Source: Mycolicibacterium sp. S2-37
GTDB taxonomy: Bacteria; Actinomycetota; Actinomycetes; Mycobacteriales; Mycobacteriaceae
DNA length: 53,680 bases
Reading direction: 5' to 3'
NCBI RefSeq assembly: GCF_017352375.1
Contig: NZ_JAFEVR010000011.1
Span: forward strand, 1 to 53,680
Shown: one piece after another, positions 39,524 to 47,992 of the stretch
Layout: each line of letters opens with the position of its first letter
Numbering within the stretch: the first letter of the stretch is position 1
Notes under the pieces: generated by a model
Told to the model about the DNA's origin: nothing
What the model saw: only the letters and a program-made list of their open reading frames with translations
Database searches by the model: none
Position numbers and translations under genes: made by a program

Positions 39524-40417
39524 CTAACGTCCCAGCACCCCGCGCAGAATGTCGACGAGTGCCTGGGGCTGATCGCCTTGCACCGAGTGCCCGGCGTTCT
39601 CCACCACGATGGTCTCGCGGAAACCCGGCGCGCCCGCCGCGAACGCCGCCGCGTCCTCGTCGTTGACGAAGAACGACTTGGCGCCGCGTACCAGCGTGGT
39701 GGGCATCGTGATCGCCGGCACGTCCTCCCACAACCCCTCGAACCCGTCGCCCTTGCGAAACGAGTCGTAGCGCCAGGTCCAGGTGCCGTCCTCGAGCTGT
39801 TTGGAGTTGTGGAACACACCGCGGCGCAGAGAGATCCGGTCACGGTGCGGTGAGGCGGCCACGGTCTTGTCCAGCATCGCCTCGAACGACGGGAACTCGC
39901 GGTCACCCCGGACCAGCGCGACCGCGCCCAGCTGTGCCTGCGTCATCTGTTCGTGGCGCTCCGGCGCCGACGGGGTGACGTCGACGAGCACCAGTTCGGG
40001 CACCAGCGCCGGCTCGGTGGCCGCGATGCGCAGCGCGGTCAGCCCGCCCAGCGACATGCCGACGACGAGGCGGGGTCGCGGCGCCCACTCGCGGAGCACC
40101 GGACGCAACGTCTCGGCGTTGAGCTTCGGTCCGTAGTCGCCGTCCTCCCGCCACGCCGAGCGGCCGTGGCCCGGAAGGTCGATCGCCAGCGCCGGCAGTC
40201 CGAGCCCCAGGATCACGGTGTCCCAGGTGTGGGCGTTCTGGCCGCCGCCGTGCAGGAACACGACCTGCGGCGGTTCATTCCCCCACTTCAGGGCGCTGAT
40301 GGCTCCGTCGGTCACCCGCTCGACCGGCGGGAGCGGACCCGTCGCGCCGATCTGCTCGGCGTTCTCGGAAAGCAGGGCGAACTCGTCGAGGCCGTGCAGC
40401 TCGTCGTCGGCGATCAC
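39524..40417 (-). CDS. Alpha/beta hydrolase (Rv0045c-like esterase)
   Basis: The 297-residue product matches Rv0045c, an alpha/beta hydrolase with esterase activity on short-chain esters. It has the oxyanion HGGG motif (VVFLHGGGQNAHTWDT), the nucleophile elbow GMSLGG, the DLPGHGRSAW segment, and the catalytic His in NAGHSVQGDQP. GTG 40417 (VIADDELHGLDEFALL) is chosen by homology. The open frame upstream crosses the ino1 terminator and cannot be coding. It is 107 nt downstream of ino1 but separated from it by that terminator. Confidence 0.9.
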   Translation of the reverse strand: MIADDELHGLDEFALLSENAEQIGATGPLPPVERVTDGAISALKWGNEPPQVVFLHGGGQNAHTWDTVILGLGLPALAIDLPGHGRSAWREDGDYGPKLNAETLRPVLREWAPRPRLVVGMSLGGLTALRIAATEPALVPELVLVDVTPSAPERHEQMTQAQLGAVALVRGDREFPSFEAMLDKTVAASPHRDRISLRRGVFHNSKQLEDGTWTWRYDSFRKGDGFEGLWEDVPAITMPTTLVRGAKSFFVNDEDAAAFAAGAPGFRETIVVENAGHSVQGDQPQALVDILRGVLGR

Positions 40418-40474
40418 GCGTTCATCTAATCGCGTCGCCGAGATCGACGAAATGGCGGCCTGCACTCGCAAAAA

Positions 40475-40500
40475 CCCGCCCAAACGTTCGTTTGGGCGGG
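40475..40500 (-). terminator. Rho-independent terminator of ino1
   Basis: A perfect 11-bp stem (CCCGCCCAAAC / GTTTGGGCGGG) with a 4-nt loop is followed, on the minus strand, by five T residues. It lies 20 bp after the ino1 stop codon. It is one of the few textbook intrinsic terminators in the window. Confidence 0.92.
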
Positions 40501-40519
40501 CTTGCGGTCAACGTGAGGA

Positions 40520-41599
40520 TCAGCCTTCGATGAAGTCCTCGAGCTGCGCGCGGGCGATGTCGTCGGGGAGCTGCTCGGGCGGGCTCTTCATCAGGTACGC
40601 CGAGGCGGCGACGACGGGGCCACCGATGCCGCGGTCCAGCGCGATCTTGGCCGCACGCACCGCGTCGATGATGACGCCTGCCGAGTTGGGGGAGTCCCAC
40701 ACCTCGAGCTTGTACTCCAGGTTCAACGGCACGTCACCGAAGGCACGGCCCTCGAGGCGGACGTAAGCCCACTTGCGGTCGTCGAGCCAGCCGACGTGAT
40801 CGGACGGACCGATGTGCACGTCCTTGGTGTTGAACTCGCGCTGCAGGTTGGACGTGACGGCCTGGGTCTTGGAGATCTTCTTCGACTCCAGGCGCGAGCG
40901 CTCCAGCATGTTGAGGAAGTCCATGTTGCCGCCGACGTTGAGCTGCATGGTGCGGTCGAGCTGCACGCCGCGGTCCTCGAACAGCTTGGCCATCACGCGG
41001 TGGGTGATGGTGGCGCCGACCTGGCTCTTGATGTCGTCGCCGACGATCGGGACGCCGGCGTCTTCGAACTTCTTGGCCCAGACCGGATCGGAGGCGATGA
41101 ACACGGGCAGGGCGTTGACGAAGGCCACGCCGGCGTCGATCGCGCACTGAGCGTAGAACTTGTCGGCCTCTTCGGAGCCCACCGGAAGGTAGGACACCAT
41201 GACGTCGACCTCGGCGTCCTTGAGCGCCTTGACCACGTCGACGGCTTCGGTGTCGGACACCTCGATGGTCTCGGAGTAGTACTTGCCGATCCCGTCGAGG
41301 GTCGGCCCGCGCTGCACCGTGACGTTGGTCGGGGGCACGTCGGCGATCTTGATCGTGTTGTTCTCGGACGCGAAGATCGCCTCGGAGAGGTCGAAGCCGA
41401 CCTTCTTGGCGTCCACGTCGAAGGCGGCGACGAACTTGACGTCGCGCACGTGGTACTGGCCCAGCTTCACATGCATCAGGCCGGGGACGGTGCTGTTCTC
41501 GTCGGCGTCCTGGTAGTACTGCACACCCTGCACCAGTGAGGACGCGCAGTTGCCGACGCCGACAATCGCGACCCGGATGTCTCCTGCGTGCTCAGTCAT
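40520..41599 (-). CDS. ino1: Inositol-3-phosphate synthase
   Basis: Ino1 converts glucose-6-phosphate to inositol-3-phosphate using NAD+, the first step to phosphatidylinositol, PIMs, LAM and mycothiol in mycobacteria. The 359-residue product has the NAD-binding motif VAIVGVGNCASSLVQG at the N-terminus and conserved segments such as NVGGNMDFLNMLERSRLESKK and GPSDHVGWLDDRKWAYVRLEG. ATG 41599 follows GAGAGGGAGAGAACGG. Frame upstream of it is not conserved. It is downstream of padR by 65 nt on the same strand and has a strong terminator of its own. Confidence 0.97.
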   Translation of the reverse strand: MTEHAGDIRVAIVGVGNCASSLVQGVQYYQDADENSTVPGLMHVKLGQYHVRDVKFVAAFDVDAKKVGFDLSEAIFASENNTIKIADVPPTNVTVQRGPTLDGIGKYYSETIEVSDTEAVDVVKALKDAEVDVMVSYLPVGSEEADKFYAQCAIDAGVAFVNALPVFIASDPVWAKKFEDAGVPIVGDDIKSQVGATITHRVMAKLFEDRGVQLDRTMQLNVGGNMDFLNMLERSRLESKKISKTQAVTSNLQREFNTKDVHIGPSDHVGWLDDRKWAYVRLEGRAFGDVPLNLEYKLEVWDSPNSAGVIIDAVRAAKIALDRGIGGPVVAASAYLMKSPPEQLPDDIARAQLEDFIEG

Positions 41600-41664
41600 G
41601 GCCGTTCTCTCCCTCTCGTACTGAAATTCGGTGGTGCTGCTGTTCGCCCCGGTCGAAGCCTGGC

Positions 41665-42210
41665 TCACGTGTTCTCCGGGCGCCCTTGGCTCAGACGCTC
41701 GGCCGCTATCAGCTCGTTGAGCCAGTTCACCTCGCGCTCGCTGGACTCCAGGCCCAGCTGATGCAGCTGCTTGGTGTACCGGTCGAACGAACTGCTGGCC
41801 CGCGCGACTGCTTCACGCAAACCTTCACGACGTTCCTCCACCTGACGACGGCGGCCTTCGAGGATCCGCATCCTGGCTTCGGCCGGTGTGCGGTTGAAGA
41901 AGGCCAGGTGCACGCCGAAGCCGTCGTCGGAGTAGTTCTGCGGACCGGTGTCGGCGACCAGCTCGGTGAAGCGCTGTTTGCCGGCGTCGGTCAGGTGGTA
42001 GACCCGTCGCGCCCGCCGCATCTTCGGCGTCCCGTCGGGTGCGGCGTCTTCGACGATCAGGCCGTCGGCCTGCATGCGTCGAAGCGCCGGGTAGAGCGAT
42101 CCATAGGAGAAAGCCCGGAACGCACCGAGTAAACCGGTCAGGCGTTTGCGCAGCTCGTAGCCGTGCATCGGCGCCTCGAGCAGTAGACCCAGTACAGCGA
42201 GTTCCAGCAC
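41665..42210 (-). CDS. PadR family transcriptional regulator (Rv0047c-like)
   Basis: A 181-residue PadR-type winged-helix regulator. The DNA-binding domain is VLELAVLGLLLEAPMHGYELRKRL with FSYGSLYPALRRMQADGLI. The C-terminal half is a Vir_act_alpha_C-like helical dimerisation domain (RILEGRRRQVEERREGLREAV). It is almost identical in parts to Rv0047c, which lies beside ino1 in M. tuberculosis and is a likely regulator of that locus. GTG 42210 has a strong ribosome-binding site, GAGGAGGTG. Repeated TGTATCG half-sites lie upstream. Confidence 0.93.
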   Translation of the reverse strand: MLELAVLGLLLEAPMHGYELRKRLTGLLGAFRAFSYGSLYPALRRMQADGLIVEDAAPDGTPKMRRARRVYHLTDAGKQRFTELVADTGPQNYSDDGFGVHLAFFNRTPAEARMRILEGRRRQVEERREGLREAVARASSSFDRYTKQLHQLGLESSEREVNWLNELIAAERLSQGRPENT

Positions 42211-42233
42211 CGGGCACCTCCTCGATTCTCTGA

Positions 42234-42287
42234 TGTATCGCAGTAACAACACCACGACACCTCGGCTCACTGTATCGAACCGATATA
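42234..42287. promoter_or_regulatory. Candidate PadR operator (TGTATCG half-sites)
   Basis: TGTATCG occurs at 42234-42240 and again at 42271-42277. The second copy forms an inverted repeat TGTATCG-aac-CGATATA (42271-42287). Short inverted repeats of ATGTAT/TATCG type upstream of the regulator's own gene are common for PadR proteins. Confidence 0.45.
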
Positions 42288-42403
42288 TACGGCGCTACTC
42301 CCGTTCACCCCCCGTTTCCGCGAACGTGCGTGTCTGTACCCCGACACGCCGATTTCCGCGGGCCCGGTGCGCACGCTCGCGCGCTGCAGGAGTGCCGGAA
42401 GTG

Positions 42404-43282
42404 TCAGCTCGGATAGTTGATGCGTTTGACCGCGCCGTCGGGCGCCAGATCGATGTAGCCGCTGCCGAACTCGCTGGTGACGTAGATCATGATGTTCACC
42501 GCATCGGGCGTGAGCGGATCCTTCGACGGGCTGATGTCCACCCAGGTGTCGTCGACGTCCGCGCGCTGGATGTTGAGCGTCTCCGGCGCCCCGCGCAGCA
42601 CACCGAGGATGGCCTCGAAGTCGAATCTGGCCAGATCGACCAACCGGTCGTCGTCGTCGATCGTGCTCGTGCTGTTCGGATCGCCCCATCCGCCGCGGTA
42701 GTCGTACATCACCTTGCGCCGCTCGTCCTGCGGATCGGGACGGTACAACGTGGCGTAGTCCGACCGGATGTTCAACTCGAAGCCGGTGGTGTCGCCGAAC
42801 TTCTTGCGCATCTGCTCGAACAGCCCGTTGAATCCGCCCAGCGACTGCAGCTGCCGCGGCGGGGTGAGCACCCTGGCGGGGATGCCGTCGGATTTCGCGC
42901 CCGGATCGGTCTGGAAACTCAGCGGGGAACTGGTGTTGCCGTATAGCCCCCAGCCGATCGCGATGCCGAGCACGACGAGCACACCGGCGAAGGCCAGCCG
43001 CAGTCCTCGGCCCGGCCGCGGCATCGTGCGCCGGGGCTTCGGCGGGCTCAGATCCGGGAGTTCGACGGGCGCGTTGCCGGTCTGCAGATCCGATACGAGT
43101 GCCTGCAGTTCGCCCAGTGTGGCCGCGTTCGTGGCGGCCTTCACCCGCTCGCCGTGTTCGGCCATCGACAGCTGACCCTCGCCGAGCGCGGTGTCGAGCA
43201 CCTTGCAGATGTCGTTGCGATCGGAGTCCTTCGCGCGCGTCCCCGTCGTCCGCCGCCCTGAGCTGCTCACTGCCACGGGCAT
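42404..43282 (-). CDS. DUF1707 membrane protein (Rv0048c-like)
   Basis: The 292-residue product has an N-terminal DUF1707 domain (DRNDICKVLDTALGEGQLSMAEHGERVKAATNAATLGELQALVSDL), a Pro/Arg linker, and one transmembrane helix (LRLAFAGVLVVLGIAIGWGLYG). An extracytoplasmic C-terminal domain of about 160 residues ends GSGYIDLAPDGAVKRINYPS. It is the counterpart of Rv0048c. Function is unknown; DUF1707 domains often sit at the cytoplasmic side of small signalling or envelope proteins. It is divergent from the DUF5318 gene. Confidence 0.88.
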   Translation of the reverse strand: MPVAVSSSGRRTTGTRAKDSDRNDICKVLDTALGEGQLSMAEHGERVKAATNAATLGELQALVSDLQTGNAPVELPDLSPPKPRRTMPRPGRGLRLAFAGVLVVLGIAIGWGLYGNTSSPLSFQTDPGAKSDGIPARVLTPPRQLQSLGGFNGLFEQMRKKFGDTTGFELNIRSDYATLYRPDPQDERRKVMYDYRGGWGDPNSTSTIDDDDRLVDLARFDFEAILGVLRGAPETLNIQRADVDDTWVDISPSKDPLTPDAVNIMIYVTSEFGSGYIDLAPDGAVKRINYPS

Positions 43283-43376
43283 GATCGTAGGAGTTGAAGC
43301 CGCGACGTCGCAGGTCTCACGTCGAATCCGGTGTCGGCGAAGCGGCGTCTGACGTTCGGTCGTCAGGGCGCCGACG

Positions 43377-43382
43377 TACTCT
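43377..43382 (+). promoter_or_regulatory. Leaderless-type -10 of the DUF5318-ponA1 operon
   Basis: TACTCT ends 7 nt before the GTG start at 43390. It would drive the DUF5318, ponA1, glycosyltransferase and PfpI genes. Confidence 0.5.
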
Positions 43383-43389
43383 GGTCTCC

Positions 43390-43815
43390 GTGCGATTGCA
43401 GAGACAGGTGGTGGACTACGCGCTTCGGCGCCGGTCCCTGCTGGCCGAGGTCTATTCGGGGCGCACCGGCGTCTCGGAGGTCTGCGACGCGAATCCCTAT
43501 CTGCTGCGGGCAGCGAAGTTCCACGGCAAGCAGAGCTCGGTGATGTGCCCCATCTGCCGCAAGGAACAGCTCACGCTGGTGTCCTGGGTCTTCGGCGATC
43601 ACCTGGGCCCGGTGTCGGGGTCGGCCCGCACCGCCGAGGAGCTGGTACTGCTGGCCACCAAGTTCGACGAGTTCTCCGTACACGTGGTGGAGGTATGCCG
43701 GACTTGCGAATGGAATCACCTGGTGAAGTCATATGTGCTCGGCGCGGTGCGGCCTCCGAAGGCCCCGCGCGGCACCCGGACAGCGCGCAAGAACGCGCGC
43801 ACGGCAAGTGAATAG
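43390..43815 (+). CDS. DUF5318 zinc-ribbon-like protein (Rv0049-like)
   Basis: A 141-residue cytoplasmic protein almost identical in its core to Rv0049: VRLQRQVVDYALRRRSLLAE, then VSEVCDANPYLLRAAKFHGK. Paired cysteines in CPICRKEQ and VCRTCEWNH suggest a four-Cys zinc ribbon. GTG 43390 is set by homology and by the -10 just upstream. The gene's last codons overlap the GTG start of ponA1 (GTGAATAG), so it is coupled to peptidoglycan synthesis. Its function is unknown. Confidence 0.88.
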   Translation: MRLQRQVVDYALRRRSLLAEVYSGRTGVSEVCDANPYLLRAAKFHGKQSSVMCPICRKEQLTLVSWVFGDHLGPVSGSARTAEELVLLATKFDEFSVHVVEVCRTCEWNHLVKSYVLGAVRPPKAPRGTRTARKNARTASE

Positions 43816-46351
43816 CGACGGGCGCCACGACCGGTCAGCCAGCGAAGCCCATAGGGGACGCGCGGCTGACGGTGCCGGTGCGCCGCCACGATCCGGAGCC
43901 CATGCGGCTCGTCACGCCGACCGCCGGCCGCCGGCGCCGCCCGAGGATCGGCGCACCACGGTGCTGCCCCCCGTCCGCGACGCACAGCCGGTGCACCTGC
44001 GCGACCCGATCGACGTCGTCAAGGCCGCCCTCGACGGAACCCCGCCGCAGAAGCCCCCGCCACCACCCGGCCGCGGTGGTGGCGGCGGCGGCGGTGGTCA
44101 CCGTGGCGGCGGCAAGCCTCCCGGCGACCGGCCGCACTGGCGTGAGCAGATCAACTGGAAGTGGGTCCGGCGCGGGCTGATCGCCACCGCGGTCGTCCTG
44201 ATCCTGCTCCCGCTGGTCACCTTCGGGATGGCCTACATGATCGTCGACGTGCCGAAACCCGGTGACATCCGGACCAACCAGGTCTCGACGATCCTGGCCT
44301 CCGACGGCAGCGAGATCGCCAAGATCGTGCCGCCGGAGGGCAACCGGGTCGACGTCAAGATCGACCAGATACCCGTGCATGTGCGCGATGCGGTGATGGC
44401 GGCCGAGGATCGGGACTTCTACTCCAACCCCGGCTTCTCCTTCACCGGGTTCGCCCGCGCGTTCAAGAACAACATCTTCGGCGGCGACCTGCAGGGCGGG
44501 TCGACCATCACCCAGCAGTACGTGAAGAACGCGCTCGTGGGATCGGAGCGCGGTGGGTTGGGCGGCATCACCCGCAAGGCCAAGGAGCTGGTCATCTCGA
44601 CCAAGATGTCCAGCGAATGGTCCAAGGACCAGGTGATGGAGTCCTACCTCAACATCATCTACTTCGGCCGCGGCGCCTACGGAGTGGCGGCGGCGGCGAA
44701 GGCGTACTTCGACAAGCCCGTCGAACAGCTCAACGTCGCCGAGGGGGCGTTGCTGGCCGCCCTGATCCAGCGGCCGTCGCAGCTCGATCCGGCCGTCGAT
44801 CCGCAGGAATCCGCCGAACGGTGGAACTGGGTGCTCGACGGCATGGTCGAGATCGGCGCGCTCTCAGAGGCCGACCGCGCCGCGCAGGTGTTCCCGCCGA
44901 CCGTGCCCCCGGACGCCGCCCGCAGTCAGAACCAGACGACGGGTCCGAACGGGCTGATCGAACGTCAGGTGCAGAAGGAGCTGCTCGAGCTGTTCAACAT
45001 CAGCGAACAGCAGCTCAACACCGAGGGTCTGCAGATCACCACGACCATCGACCCCAAGGCGCAGCGCGCCGCCGAGGACGCGGTGGCCGAGTACATGGAC
45101 GGCCAGCAGCCGGACATGCGCACCGCGGTGGTGTCCATCGACCCGAAGACCGGCGGAGTCAAGGCCTACTACGGCGGCTCGGACGCCAACGGGTTCGACT
45201 TCGCGCAGGCCGGTCTGCCGACGGGGTCGTCGTTCAAGGTGTTCGCGCTCGTGGCCGCCCTCGAACAGGGCATGGGTCTGGGCTATCAGGTCGACAGCTC
45301 GCCGCTCAACGTCGACGGTATCGAGATCAACAACGTCGAGGGCGGCGGCTGCGGCACCTGCAACATCGCCGAGGCGCTCAAGCGCTCGCTGAACACCAGC
45401 TACTACCGGCTGATGCTCGAGCTGAAGAACGGCCCACAGGACGTGGCCGACGCCGCGCACAAGGCGGGTATCGCCGAGAGCTTCCCGGGTGTCGACCACA
45501 CCCTGTCGGAGGACGGCAAGGGCGGTCCGCCCAACAACGGTGTGGTGCTCGGCCAGTACCAGTCCCGCGTCATCGACATGGCCTCGGCGTACGCGACGTT
45601 GGCCGCCTCGGGCGTCTACCACAAGCCTCACTTCGTGCAGAAGGTCGTCAACTCCGAGGGACAGGTGCTCTTCGACGCCTCGCAGGAGGACAACAGCGGC
45701 GAGCAGCGCATCGACAAGGCGGTGGCCGACAACGTGCTGGCCGCCATGCAGCCGATCGCGGCCTACTCCAACGGCCACGCGCTGGCCGGCGGCCGCCCCT
45801 CGGCGGCCAAGACCGGCACCAACCAGCTCGGTGACACCGGAGCCAACCGCGATGCCTGGATGGTCGGCGTGACGCCGTCGCTGTCCACCGCGGTGTGGGT
45901 GGGGACGACCGACGGCACCAAGCCGCTCGAGAACCAGTGGGGCTCACCGGTGTACGGATCGGGTCTGCCGTCCGACATCTGGAAGGCGACGATGGACGGC
46001 GCCCTCGAAGACACCGAGAACGAATCGTTCCCGAAGCCGGAGGAGATCGGCGGTTATGCGGGTGTGCCGCAGGCGCCGCCGCCGCGCCCGTCGTCCACCG
46101 CACCGCCGACCCCCTCCCAGACGGTGATCCAGCCGAGCCTCGAGGTCGCGCCGGGCATCACGATTCCGCTCGGTCCGCCGACGACGGTTCCCGTGGGGCC
46201 GCCACCGCCGCCCGGTGTGCCGGTGCCGGCGCCCGGTGTGCCCGCCCCCGGCGTTCCGGCCCCCGGCGTTCCGGCCCCGGGTGTGCCGGCCCCCGGTGTG
46301 CCCGCTCCGCCGCCCGGCGTCCCCGTGGCGCCCGGGCTACCGCCTCCGTGA
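43808..46351 (+). CDS. ponA1: Bifunctional penicillin-binding protein PonA1
   Basis: PonA1 is the main class A PBP of mycobacteria; it polymerises and cross-links peptidoglycan at the growing poles. The 847-residue product has a long disordered cytoplasmic N-terminus (Pro/Gly-rich), one transmembrane helix (GLIATAVVLILLPLVTFGMAYMIV), and a glycosyltransferase domain (GT51; VMAAEDRDFYSNPGFSFTG with catalytic Glu, GGSTITQQYVKN). The transpeptidase domain has SxxK as SSFK, SxN as SLN and KTGT. The C-terminal tail is Pro-rich with five 15-bp repeats. The GTG start overlaps the upstream gene and has no strong ribosome-binding site. It overlaps the next gene by 4 nt. Confidence 0.95.
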   Translation: MNSDGRHDRSASEAHRGRAADGAGAPPRSGAHAARHADRRPPAPPEDRRTTVLPPVRDAQPVHLRDPIDVVKAALDGTPPQKPPPPPGRGGGGGGGGHRGGGKPPGDRPHWREQINWKWVRRGLIATAVVLILLPLVTFGMAYMIVDVPKPGDIRTNQVSTILASDGSEIAKIVPPEGNRVDVKIDQIPVHVRDAVMAAEDRDFYSNPGFSFTGFARAFKNNIFGGDLQGGSTITQQYVKNALVGSERGGLGGITRKAKELVISTKMSSEWSKDQVMESYLNIIYFGRGAYGVAAAAKAYFDKPVEQLNVAEGALLAALIQRPSQLDPAVDPQESAERWNWVLDGMVEIGALSEADRAAQVFPPTVPPDAARSQNQTTGPNGLIERQVQKELLELFNISEQQLNTEGLQITTTIDPKAQRAAEDAVAEYMDGQQPDMRTAVVSIDPKTGGVKAYYGGSDANGFDFAQAGLPTGSSFKVFALVAALEQGMGLGYQVDSSPLNVDGIEINNVEGGGCGTCNIAEALKRSLNTSYYRLMLELKNGPQDVADAAHKAGIAESFPGVDHTLSEDGKGGPPNNGVVLGQYQSRVIDMASAYATLAASGVYHKPHFVQKVVNSEGQVLFDASQEDNSGEQRIDKAVADNVLAAMQPIAAYSNGHALAGGRPSAAKTGTNQLGDTGANRDAWMVGVTPSLSTAVWVGTTDGTKPLENQWGSPVYGSGLPSDIWKATMDGALEDTENESFPKPEEIGGYAGVPQAPPPRPSSTAPPTPSQTVIQPSLEVAPGITIPLGPPTTVPVGPPPPPGVPVPAPGVPAPGVPAPGVPAPGVPAPGVPAPPPGVPVAPGLPPP
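46235..46309 (+). repeat. Five 15-bp tandem repeats in the ponA1 tail
   Basis: Five units of the pattern GGYGTKCCSGCYCCS run in frame and encode GVPAP five times. Copy number can vary between strains without shifting the frame. Confidence 0.85.
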
Positions 46352-47991
46352 CCCCACCCTCCGAGCTGCGACCCGGCCTGCTCTCGCCGTCACCGGCTGC
46401 CGCCGACCGGCGCAGCGCGGATGACCGGGACCTGCCGAGCCGAAACGACCGCATCGGTGCCGCCCTGTCGGAAGTCGCCGGGGGGCCGGTCGGGCGGCAC
46501 GCACTGATCGGCAGACAACGGTTCATGACGCCGGTTCGGGTGATGCTGCTGATCGCGCTCGTCCTGCTCGCGCTCGGCTATTCGAGCAAGGCGGCGTGCC
46601 TGCAGACCGTCGGCACCGGTTCGGCCGATCAGCGGGTCGCGAACTGGGAGAACAACCGGGCGTACTACGAGCTGTGCTACTCCGACACCGTTCCGCTCTA
46701 CACCGCAGAACTGCTCAACCAGGGCAAGTTCCCCTACAAGTCGAGCTGGATCGAAACCGACGCCAGTGGCGAACCGCGGATGCAGTACGACGGTGCCGTC
46801 GCCGTCCGCTACATGGAGTATCCGGTGCTCACCGGGCTGTACCAGTACGTGTCGATGGCGCTGGCCAAGACATACTCGGCGGTCACCCGCGCGGCGTCGG
46901 TACCGGTCATCGCCGAGGTGGTGATGTTCTTCAACATCGCCGCTTTCGGTCTCGCGCTGGCGTGGCTGGCGACGGTGTGGGCGACGGCGCTACTGGCCGG
47001 GCGCCGCATCTGGGACGCCGCGTTGGTGGCCGCCTCACCGCTGGTGATCTTCCAGATCTTCACCAACTTCGATGCACTGGCAACGGCTTTCGCCGTCGGC
47101 GGGATGCTGGCCTGGGCGCGACGACGACCGGCGCTGGCCGGTGTGCTGATCGGCCTCGGCGTCGCCGCGAAACTGTTCCCGGTGCTCCTGCTGTTCCCGC
47201 TGGTGCTGCTCGGGGTGCGGACCGGACGGCTGCGCGAGGTGGCCAAGACCGTCGCCGCCGCTGCCGCCGCCTGGCTGGTGGTGAACCTGCCGATCATGGT
47301 CCTGTTCCCCCGGGGGTGGTCGGAGTTCTTCCGGCTCAACGCCCGTCGGGGTGACGACATGGATTCGCTTTACAACGTGGTGAAGTCGTTCACGGGGTGG
47401 CGCGGCTTCGACGGCGACCTCGGATTCTGGCAGCCGCCGACGCTGCTGAACACGGTGACGGCGATGCTCTTCGCCGCGTGCTGCATTGCGATCGCCTACA
47501 TCGCGCTGACGGCCAAGCAGCGGCCGCGGGTGGCCCAGCTGGCGTTCCTGGTGGTGGCGGCGTTCCTGCTGACGAACAAGGTGTGGAGCCCGCAGTTCTC
47601 ACTGTGGTTGGTTCCGCTGGCGGTGCTGGCGCTGCCGCACCGGCGAATCCTGTTGGCCTGGATGACCATCGACGCCCTGGTGTGGGTGCCGCGCATGCTC
47701 TACCTCTACGGCGAATCCAATGGAGGCCTTCCCCTGCAGTGGTTCACCGCCACGGTGCTGCTGCGGGACATCGCGGTGGTCGTGCTGTGCGCGTTGGTGA
47801 TCCGGCAGATCTACCGGCCGGAGCTGGATCTGGTGCGGTGGCGCGGCCGCGTCGACGATCCGGCAGGCGGGGTGTTCGACCGCGCGCCCGACGACCCGCC
47901 GCGCCGCCTGCCGGACTGGTTGCGGCCGCCGGCCGACCGGGTGCACATCAGCCCGGCCACGGACCGCGAACCCGCCGGATCGGTGACCTGA
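46348..47991 (+). CDS. GT-C type polyprenyl-dependent glycosyltransferase (Rv0051-like, DUF2029)
   Basis: The 547-residue product is a multi-span membrane protein with about ten or more hydrophobic helices (VMLLIALVLLALGY, FFNIAAFGLALAWLATVWATAL, LAFLVVAAFLLTNKVWSPQFSLWLVPLAVLAL) after a cytoplasmic N-terminus of about 65 residues. It looks like the DUF2029/GT87 group of polyprenyl-phosphate-mannose-type transferases. A conserved NFDALATAFAVGGMLAWARRRP segment is present. It corresponds to Rv0051. The acceptor is unknown, though a wall or lipoglycan substrate is likely from the ponA1 context. GTG 46348 overlaps the ponA1 stop (GTGA). Confidence 0.88.
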   Translation: MTPPSELRPGLLSPSPAAADRRSADDRDLPSRNDRIGAALSEVAGGPVGRHALIGRQRFMTPVRVMLLIALVLLALGYSSKAACLQTVGTGSADQRVANWENNRAYYELCYSDTVPLYTAELLNQGKFPYKSSWIETDASGEPRMQYDGAVAVRYMEYPVLTGLYQYVSMALAKTYSAVTRAASVPVIAEVVMFFNIAAFGLALAWLATVWATALLAGRRIWDAALVAASPLVIFQIFTNFDALATAFAVGGMLAWARRRPALAGVLIGLGVAAKLFPVLLLFPLVLLGVRTGRLREVAKTVAAAAAAWLVVNLPIMVLFPRGWSEFFRLNARRGDDMDSLYNVVKSFTGWRGFDGDLGFWQPPTLLNTVTAMLFAACCIAIAYIALTAKQRPRVAQLAFLVVAAFLLTNKVWSPQFSLWLVPLAVLALPHRRILLAWMTIDALVWVPRMLYLYGESNGGLPLQWFTATVLLRDIAVVVLCALVIRQIYRPELDLVRWRGRVDDPAGGVFDRAPDDPPRRLPDWLRPPADRVHISPATDREPAGSVT

Positions 47992-47992
47992 C

